In this document: piece after piece, positions 6,486 through 10,144 of the stretch | How positions within the stretch are numbered: the stretch's first letter is position 1 | How the letters are laid out: each line of letters opens with the position of its first letter | Source of the DNA: Solirubrobacterales bacterium | GTDB taxonomy: Bacteria > Actinomycetota > Thermoleophilia > Solirubrobacterales > Solirubrobacteraceae | Assembly (NCBI GenBank): GCA_015655225.1 | Contig: JAATFK010000195.1 | Location: forward strand, 1-10,144 | Length of the DNA stretch: 10,144 nucleotides | Direction: 5' to 3' | Notes under the pieces: model-generated | What the model saw: the letters and a program-made list of their open reading frames with translations, nothing else | What the model was told of the DNA's origin: nothing | Databases searched by the model: none | Position numbers and translations under genes: made by a program

Positions 6486-7373
6486 TTATCGAGCATTGGA
6501 GATCGAGCGGGTGGTGGTCGCCCGCTCCAGCAGTCGCACGAGCGCCGGCGCCGGGTCTGGATGCCAGAACGGCTCGGCCTCGACCGGCGCGACGTAGCTC
6601 GGGCGGCCCTCTCGCACCAGCTCCGCCAGCGCCGGCTGGTCCAGCTCCTGAGCCGACCAGGCGTACAGCTCCTGCAGTCGCGGCAGGATCACGCCGTAGT
6701 CGAGCAGCCGTCCGAGGTTGTTCTCGACGTCGACGTAGCTGCGCACGTCGTCGAGCACCGGATAGCGCTCCGGCAGGATCCGCCGCAGCGACAGGAACGC
6801 GCCCGCCATCCCGACTCGCGGGTCGCCGAGCAGCCGGCCGAGCGGCACGAAGCGCCCGAGCGACAGCCGCGGCGCCGCTACGAGCGCCTGCGCGTACAGC
6901 ACCCGCAGCAGCACGACGTTGAGGAAGAACCGCTCCGCAGCGCTCTCCCGCGCCGCGAGCGCATGGTGCTCGAGGTACGCGGCGACGATGCTGGCGTTGT
7001 GCGCCCGGTACCAGCGGCGCGCCGACGGCATGCTGAGGAACTCCATCCACAGCGCGATCGTCTGCGACGACGGCGTGCCGTCGAGCCCGTCGCAGCGCGC
7101 GACCATCTCGCAGCCGTCGTGCAGCAGTCGCGCGTTGACCGCTCGCCACCAGCGACTGCCCGGCACCTCGGCCTCGAGCGGCGCCAGCACGCCCCGGTGC
7201 ACCTGCCAGCGCATGAACGAGAGCGCCGCCCGCCGGTAGCGCAGATGTCGTCCCGAGCGGTCCGCCGGGTCCTCGTAGATCCGCGCGCACAGCGCGAAGC
7301 GCGCGCGGGGATCGTCCTGCACCCTGGCGACCCGCGCTGCTGCGTGGTCGACGGCGCTCACGGCGGCGGCCAT
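6486..7373 (-). CDS. Conserved-looking hypothetical protein, 295 residues
   Basis: The protein reads well as a real gene: hydrophobic helices alternate with charged ones and there are distinctive aromatic clusters, RAALSFMRWQVHRGVL (48-63), GSRWWRAVNARLL (72-84), RRWYRAHNASIVAAYLEH (119-136), ERFFLNVVLLRVLYAQALVAAPRL (147-170) and RLLDYGVILPRLQELYAW (222-239). From memory the same pattern occurs in uncharacterised actinobacterial proteins, but I cannot name a domain. No signal peptide; the hydrophobic 149-168 segment is probably a buried helix rather than a membrane span. The Arg/Trp/Tyr/His-rich motifs suggest a conserved pocket. The ATG at 7373 was chosen because GATAAT ends 6 bases upstream; the open frame extends further (to 7754) only as a shadow of the SRPBCC gene. 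It is the middle gene of the SRPBCC-hypothetical-GST cluster, with gaps of 32 and 37 bases. Confidence 0.82.
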   Translation of the reverse strand: MAAAVSAVDHAAARVARVQDDPRARFALCARIYEDPADRSGRHLRYRRAALSFMRWQVHRGVLAPLEAEVPGSRWWRAVNARLLHDGCEMVARCDGLDGTPSSQTIALWMEFLSMPSARRWYRAHNASIVAAYLEHHALAARESAAERFFLNVVLLRVLYAQALVAAPRLSLGRFVPLGRLLGDPRVGMAGAFLSLRRILPERYPVLDDVRSYVDVENNLGRLLDYGVILPRLQELYAWSAQELDQPALAELVREGRPSYVAPVEAEPFWHPDPAPALVRLLERATTTRSISNAR

Positions 7374-7379
7374 GTCTGG

Positions 7380-7385
7380 ATTATC
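7380..7385 (-). promoter_or_regulatory. -10 hexamer (GATAAT) of the 295-residue protein gene
   Basis: On the minus strand GATAAT, five of six matches to TATAAT, ends 6 bases before the ATG at 7373. It lies in the 32-base gap after the SRPBCC gene, so the second and third genes of the cluster may have their own leaderless start besides read-through. Confidence 0.4.
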
Positions 7386-7405
7386 CCGTGGCGCCGCCGA
7401 GACGC

Positions 7406-7840
7406 CTACAGATCGGCGGGGACCGCCGGCAGGCCGACGTCGAGCATCCTCCGTCGCACCGGGCCGAGCACCAGCTTCGCCATCAGCAGGCCGCCGAGAC
7501 CGGTGAAGCCGGTGTGCTCGTAGGTGAAGCGCGTCCCCTCGCCGTGCGGCTCGACGCGATAGGTCACCTCGGTCGCGGCGCCCCCCTCGTCCCCGACCCA
7601 CGAGTAGCGCAGCAGCGTCGGCTCGCGCGCTTCGAGCACCTCGCAGTCGACGATGCCGCGCCAGCCGGGCACCGGTCTCCCGACGAACCGGAAGCGCGTC
7701 CCGACGACGGCCGAGAAGCCCTCGGGTCGCCCGCCTCGGCCGGTCGACGTCCACAGCGGGACGAGTGCCGGATCGGTCACCGCCCGCCAGACGACCGCCG
7801 GCGGCTGCGGGTAGTCGCGCACGATCTGGATCTCACTCAC
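7406..7840 (-). CDS. SRPBCC/START-superfamily (AHSA1-like) protein
   Basis: 144 residues from a GTG at 7840. It begins SEIQIVRDYPQPPAVVWRAVTDPALVPLW, the classic first strand and helices of SRPBCC proteins (helix-grip fold with a deep hydrophobic pocket). Then follow GTRFRFVGRPVPGWRGIVDCEVLEAREPTLLRYSW (47-81), TEVTYRVEPHGEGTRFTYEHTGFTG (90-114) and a long C-terminal helix, as in the Activator-of-Hsp90-ATPase-1-like branch. Such small bacterial proteins bind hydrophobic ligands; a specific function cannot be given. Start choice: AGAAGGG 8 bases upstream and homology beginning at residue 3. It is the first gene of a minus-strand cluster and diverges from the second TetR gene, a common arrangement for AHSA1-like genes. 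Confidence 0.88.
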   Translation of the reverse strand: MSEIQIVRDYPQPPAVVWRAVTDPALVPLWTSTGRGGRPEGFSAVVGTRFRFVGRPVPGWRGIVDCEVLEAREPTLLRYSWVGDEGGAATEVTYRVEPHGEGTRFTYEHTGFTGLGGLLMAKLVLGPVRRRMLDVGLPAVPADL

Positions 7841-7848
7841 GACCTCTG

Positions 7849-7855
7849 CCCTTCT
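7849..7855 (-). promoter_or_regulatory. Ribosome binding site of the SRPBCC gene
   Basis: AGAAGGG on the minus strand is 8 bases before the GTG at 7840 and supports that start over the ATG at 7891, which would place the operator within the coding region. The SRPBCC message therefore appears to have a leader, unlike most genes here. Confidence 0.45.
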
Positions 7856-7888
7856 TTGCAGTTGCTGTAAAACGACAGTACCAGCAAA
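7855..7888. promoter_or_regulatory. 34-base inverted repeat, likely operator of the divergent TetR gene
   Basis: TTTGCAGTTGCTGT (7855-7868) and ACAGTACCAGCAAA (7875-7888) are inverted copies matching at 11 of 14 positions around a 6-base AAAACG spacer. The outer TTTGC/GCAAA and inner CTGT/ACAG blocks match perfectly. It occupies the centre of the 77-base gap between the divergent SRPBCC and TetR genes and would cover the -35 position of the TetR promoter, as expected for an autoregulated TetR repressor controlling both directions. Confidence 0.6.
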
Positions 7889-7904
7889 CATGCGGTAGCA
7901 GCAC

Positions 7905-7910
7905 TATGCT
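7905..7910 (+). promoter_or_regulatory. -10 hexamer of the second TetR gene
   Basis: TATGCT ends 7 bases before the ATG at 7918, the same spacing as for three other genes here. It overlaps an alternative in-frame ATG at 7906, so it also decides the start in favour of 7918. No Shine-Dalgarno sequence precedes the gene. Confidence 0.45.
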
Positions 7911-7917
7911 TGCCGCG

Positions 7918-8667
7918 ATGAGCGGCAGAGACGCGGTCGACTGGACTCCCCTCCCCGCCGCCGACGCGGCGGACGCCGTTCCAGAGAGCCTGCGGGAGCG
8001 CAAGAAGCGCCTCACGCGCCAGCAGCTCTCCGCGACCGCGACTCGGCTGTTCGTTGAGCGCGGCTTCGATGCCGTCCGGGTCCGGGACGTCGCCGCGGCC
8101 TGCGGCGTCTCCGAGAAGACCGTCTTCAACTACTTCCCGACCAAGGAGGCGCTGCTCCTCGACCGCTGGGAGACGACGATGGCGTCGCTGCGGATCGGGC
8201 TCGCCGATCCGGCCGTCTCGCCCGTCGACGCCGCCCGGCGGATCCTCGCCCACGAGCGCGACGCGCTGGTCGGCTGGTTGGCGGCTCAGGACGATCCGGT
8301 CGCGGCCGCGGCCTCCGTGCGGCGGTTCGGCGAGCTGGTCCGGACGACGCCGTCGCTGCGGGCCCATCAGAGCGACGCCGTCGACCAGTTGGTAGGCGTC
8401 GCCGCAGAGGTGCTGGCGGGGCGCAGTGGCCTGAGCCGCGACGATCCCGAGCCGCGGATCGCGGCGACTGCCCTCCTCGGCCTCTGGCACGTCCAGTTCC
8501 GTGGTCTCGACCGCTACCTCGACGGGACCCGCACGCCCTCGCAGGTCGCCGCCGCGATCACGGACGACGTCGAGCGCGCGGCCCGCCTCCTCGATGACGG
8601 GCTCGCGTCGTTCGGTGTGACCCGAGCCAGCGCTGATGCGCCAGCTTCGGCAGAGGAAGGCGAGTAA
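7918..8667 (+). CDS. TetR/AcrR-family transcriptional regulator
   Basis: 249 residues. After an acidic, Ala-rich N-terminal arm (1-22) comes ERKKRLTRQQLSATATRLFVERGF (27-50) and the helix-turn-helix VRDVAAACGVSEKTVFNYFPTKEALL (55-80), a very typical TetR DNA-binding domain with the VFNYFPTKE recognition helix end. The C-terminal part is helical and includes a GLWHVQFRGLDRYLDG segment seen in many actinobacterial TetR proteins. It should repress its own gene and the divergent SRPBCC-hypothetical-GST cluster through the 34-base inverted repeat, releasing on binding an unknown small molecule. Start: ATG at 7918, by the TATGCT -10; the in-frame ATG at 7906 would add only MLAA, and longer in-frame extensions to 7765 run through the operator and the SRPBCC gene. 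Confidence 0.92.
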   Translation: MSGRDAVDWTPLPAADAADAVPESLRERKKRLTRQQLSATATRLFVERGFDAVRVRDVAAACGVSEKTVFNYFPTKEALLLDRWETTMASLRIGLADPAVSPVDAARRILAHERDALVGWLAAQDDPVAAAASVRRFGELVRTTPSLRAHQSDAVDQLVGVAAEVLAGRSGLSRDDPEPRIAATALLGLWHVQFRGLDRYLDGTRTPSQVAAAITDDVERAARLLDDGLASFGVTRASADAPASAEEGE

Positions 8668-8690
8668 TCAGTGAAATTCTGGGTAACGGG

Positions 8691-8696
8691 CAGAAT
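8691..8696 (+). promoter_or_regulatory. Possible -10 hexamer of the small gene at 8703
   Basis: CAGAAT, four of six matches to TATAAT, ends 6 bases before the GTG at 8703. This 35-base gap after the TetR gene is AT-richer than its surroundings. No -35 is evident, and co-transcription with the TetR gene is equally possible. Confidence 0.25.
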
Positions 8697-8702
8697 CAGC
8701 CG

Positions 8703-9089
8703 GTGGAGCGAGATATCGACTTGGCAGCGCAGTTCGCCGACTTCCAGGCGGAGTCGGTCTTCTACCGTGGCCGCCTCGCCGCGACCGTCACGCCGACGAC
8801 CTTCGACTTCGCCGACTGGCTCGTCGGTGCCTCCGCTGCCGACCGCGCCTTCGTCCTCGCGATGGGCGTCTACGCCAGGGCGGTCTTCGCGGGCCGGCTG
8901 CCCGGCCCCTACAACGCCACCTTCGCCCGCTTCTTCGCCCGCCGCGCCCTGATCCCGGCCGAGCTCCTGGAGCGCGAGGCGCTCGACTTCGACCGCACCG
9001 CCTCCGCCCTCTCGGTCCCGCTCCGGGAGCTGTACGCCGCCTGGGTCGACACCCAGGTGCGCAAGCAGGACGAGCCCGACTCCGACTGA
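8703..9089 (+). CDS. Small helical protein, perhaps related to the C-terminal part of ImmA/IrrE proteins
   Basis: 128 residues from a GTG at 8703. It has no signal peptide or membrane helix. The segment GRLPGPYNATFARFFARRALIPAELLE (64-90) followed by DRTASALSVPLRELYAAWV (97-115) resembles the C-terminal region of ImmA/IrrE-type proteins, where a [F/A]ARxLLxP helix is followed by a small helix-turn-helix-like pair ('A..L.V....L'). The zinc-protease HExxH motif is absent, so if related it is a degenerate or non-catalytic member. This relation rests on pattern memory only. The start is uncertain; no Shine-Dalgarno sequence is visible, but a weak -10 ends 6 bases before the GTG and the sequence that follows is coherent. 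It lies 35 bases downstream of the TetR gene on the same strand and converges on the VOC gene with a 6-base gap. Confidence 0.72.
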   Translation: MERDIDLAAQFADFQAESVFYRGRLAATVTPTTFDFADWLVGASAADRAFVLAMGVYARAVFAGRLPGPYNATFARFFARRALIPAELLEREALDFDRTASALSVPLRELYAAWVDTQVRKQDEPDSD

Positions 9090-9102
9090 GAGGCCTCAGT
9101 CG
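9083..9102. terminator. Perfect hairpin spanning both stop codons of convergent genes
   Basis: CGACTGAG (9083-9090), loop AGGC, then CTCAGTCG (9095-9102): a perfect 8-base-pair stem with a tetraloop. The left arm contains the TGA of the plus-strand gene and the right arm the TGA of the minus-strand VOC gene, so both messages end in the same hairpin. No T-run follows on either side, so it would act as a T-less bidirectional terminator or mRNA 3' end stabiliser. Confidence 0.5.
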
Positions 9103-9821
9103 CGGTTGTGGTTGACGACCTCGATGTTGTTGCCGTCGGGGTCGAACACGAACGCCGCGTAGTAGCCGGGGTGGTAGGGACGCTCGCCGGGGCCGCCGTT
9201 GTCGCTCCCGCCGGCGCTCGTCGCGGCCGCGTGGAACGCGTCGACCGCCGCGTTCTCGTGCGTCGGGAACGCGATGTGCGCCCGCTCGGTCGGCTCGTCG
9301 CCGGCGACGAACGAGATCGAGCCGTTGTCGGCGCTCTCGAAGCTGACGCGCTCGGCCGACTCCACCTCGGGATGGAATCCGGCGGCCGAAGCGAGCGATC
9401 CGTAGAAGCGCGCGGAGGCCGCCACGTCGGCGACCCGCAGCCACAGGTGGTCGATCCTCCCCGCCTCCCGCGTCCCCTCGAAGTGCACGGCCTCGACGCT
9501 GTTGCCGGCCGGATCGAGCAGGAACGCGCCGTAGTAGCCCGGTGTGTAGGGGCGCTCGCCGGGGTCGCCGTCGGAGGCGAAGCCGGCGTCCGTCCCGGCG
9601 CGCCAGAAGGCATCCACCGCCTCCCGCGACGGTGCCGCGACGCCGACGTGGAGCCGTCTCGTCGGTGGGTGCTCGTCCGACGCTCCGAAGATGACGAGCT
9701 CGCCGTAGGCAGCGAAACCGTCGTTCGCGCGACGCTCGATCCCGAGGGTCGGCAGGACGGTCGCGTAGAAGCGGTCGGAGACGGCGAAGTCCGCGACGCG
9801 GAGGCCAACGTGGTCGAACAT
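9096..9821 (-). CDS. Two-domain VOC (glyoxalase/bleomycin-resistance/dioxygenase superfamily) protein
   Basis: 241 residues made of two VOC modules, about 1-115 and 122-241. Each starts with the family's first strand (FDHVGLRVADFAVSDRFY; IDHLWLRVADVAASARFY) and ends with the GERPY.PGYY.AF..DP.GN..E signature. The usual metal-binding triad is present in both modules: His4, His58 and Glu110; His125, His182 and Glu234. That completeness fits a metal-dependent enzyme, but the reaction (isomerase, thiol transfer, dioxygenase or resistance by binding) cannot be told. The two signatures are also alike at DNA level (about 9159-9198 versus 9531-9570), so the gene arose by tandem domain duplication. 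No signal peptide; cytoplasmic. ATG at 9821 is preceded at 6 bases by GATGAT, suggesting a leaderless message; no Shine-Dalgarno sequence is evident. Confidence 0.9.
   Translation of the reverse strand: MFDHVGLRVADFAVSDRFYATVLPTLGIERRANDGFAAYGELVIFGASDEHPPTRRLHVGVAAPSREAVDAFWRAGTDAGFASDGDPGERPYTPGYYGAFLLDPAGNSVEAVHFEGTREAGRIDHLWLRVADVAASARFYGSLASAAGFHPEVESAERVSFESADNGSISFVAGDEPTERAHIAFPTHENAAVDAFHAAATSAGGSDNGGPGERPYHPGYYAAFVFDPDGNNIEVVNHNRD
9159..9570. repeat. Diverged direct repeat inside the VOC gene (9159-9198 and 9531-9570)
   Basis: Two 40-base segments 372 bases apart are mostly identical; both contain gtagtagcc and end with cgctcgccgggg followed by a ccgccg/tcgccg variant. They encode the GERPY.PGYY signature of the C- and N-terminal modules. 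The repeat reflects domain duplication plus shared codon choice, not a mobile element. Confidence 0.6.
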
Positions 9822-9827
9822 TCGGAA

Positions 9828-9833
9828 ATCATC
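9828..9833 (-). promoter_or_regulatory. Possible -10 hexamer of the VOC gene
   Basis: On the minus strand GATGAT, four of six matches to TATAAT, ends 6 bases before the ATG at 9821. A TTGTCC further upstream could be a -35, but at 19 bases the spacing is long. Confidence 0.3.
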
Positions 9834-9856
9834 CCAGGTCGGCGGGGGAACAGGAC

Positions 9857-9880
9857 AAAACCGCTCCCCTCTAGGGGCAG
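9857..9880 (-). terminator. Possible intrinsic terminator after the right-edge gene
   Basis: Read on the minus strand, CTGCCCC-TAGA-GGGGAG (9880-9864) folds into a six-pair stem with one bulged G and a tetraloop, followed after CGG by TTTT (9860-9857). It lies in the 96-base gap between the stop of the right-edge gene (9918) and the VOC start (9821), where a terminator is expected. The T-run is short. The rest of the gap shows no gene. Confidence 0.3.
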
Positions 9881-9917
9881 GAACCTTGACGTGTTCGGGC
9901 GCAGCGCGGGTGGCGGG

Positions 9918-10144
9918 TCAGCGCGTCGCGCGCGGGCGGGCGCCCAGCTCGGCCAGGAGCGCGTCCCACATGGCGGCGCGGGCGGCGGCGCCGGCGGGGC
10001 CGCCCCCGTCGCGCGCGCCGACGCCCGGCGGCAGCACGAGCGCGCCGCGCGGTCGGTCGGCGGGCGCGGTCGCCTCGACCGCGTCGGCGAACGGATCGCG
10101 CGGACGCAGCTCGCGGCGCGTCGCGGCGGCGGCAGCGCCCGGCA
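9918..10144 (-). CDS. C-terminal end of an unidentified protein (cut by the right edge)
   Basis: The minus-strand frame ending in TGA at 9920-9918 is open to the window edge, giving the last 74 complete codons. The tail reads RRELRPRDPFADAVEATAPADRPRGALVLPPGVGARDG (about residues 8-45 of the visible part), then a Gly/Ala-rich stretch and AAMWDALLAELGARPRATR at the end. The composition (Ala, Arg, Pro, Gly, with third positions almost all G or C) fits a coding tail in this genome, and a terminator-like hairpin follows, but such open frames are also common by chance at this GC. No family can be recognised from this fragment. Confidence 0.45.
   Translation of the reverse strand, partial: PGAAAAATRRELRPRDPFADAVEATAPADRPRGALVLPPGVGARDGGGPAGAAARAAMWDALLAELGARPRATR

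Noticed and set aside
6486..7754. Reading the 295-residue protein as a 422-residue fusion extending into the SRPBCC gene.
   Set aside because: The first ~127 residues are an out-of-frame shadow of the SRPBCC gene; an ATG at 7373 with a GATAAT box 6 bases upstream gives a coherent protein.
7765..7917. A longer start for the second TetR gene at 7765.
   Set aside because: It would run across the SRPBCC start, the 34-base inverted repeat and the -10 box; the extension is low in TetR-like sequence.
9159..9570. The repeated segments in the VOC gene as a mobile-element or att repeat.
   Set aside because: They coincide with equivalent positions of two homologous protein modules and are in frame with them.
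1..10144. CRISPR arrays, tRNA or rRNA genes, insertion sequences and phage genes.
   Set aside because: No regularly spaced repeats, no tRNA-like cloverleaf or CCA end, no rRNA-like sequence, no transposase or integrase motifs, and no terminal inverted repeats were seen.

Overview
The window is very GC-rich DNA with dense, short-spaced genes and strong third-position G/C bias, which points to a high-GC actinobacterium. The TolB-like secreted protein with an FPGGNGRIA start, the DUF2252 kinase-like protein, the recurrent AGA arginine codons and the many leaderless-type promoters would fit the Thermoleophilia/Solirubrobacterales (Conexibacter-like) branch. That placement is inference; no rRNA or marker gene is present.

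Layout. (1) 1-1749, minus strand: the N-terminal 583 residues of an MMPL/RND-type transporter that runs off the left edge. It diverges across a 53-base promoter/operator region from a TetR regulator (1803-2405, plus), followed 10 bases later by a small lipoprotein (2416-2859, plus). (2) 2864-4797, minus: a two-gene unit with an ATGA stop/start overlap, a single-pass membrane protein with a four-cysteine extracytoplasmic part followed by a DUF2252 protein. (3) 4902-5802, plus: a secreted TolB-like beta-propeller gene broken by two one-base losses. (4) 5834-7840, minus: a compact three-gene cluster (SRPBCC/AHSA1 protein, an unrecognised 295-residue protein, a glutathione S-transferase-like protein). 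It diverges from a second TetR gene (7918-8667, plus) across a 34-base inverted repeat that is a good operator candidate. (5) 8703-9089, plus: a small helical protein, possibly related to the C-terminal part of ImmA/IrrE proteins. (6) 9096-9821, minus: a two-domain VOC (glyoxalase/dioxygenase-superfamily) protein. (7) 9918-10144, minus: the end of another gene cut by the window edge.

How it works together. Two 'TetR regulator diverging from its likely target' modules dominate: TetR/MMPL efflux on the left and TetR/SRPBCC-hypothetical-GST on the right, the latter looking like a small-molecule stress or detoxification cluster. Across the window, TANNNT-like -10 hexamers end 6 or 7 bases before the start codon of seven genes, so much of the region is probably read as leaderless mRNA. 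At convergent gene ends the stop codons sit in or beside inverted repeats, most clearly at 9083-9102. I see no tRNA, rRNA, CRISPR array, insertion sequence or att site.
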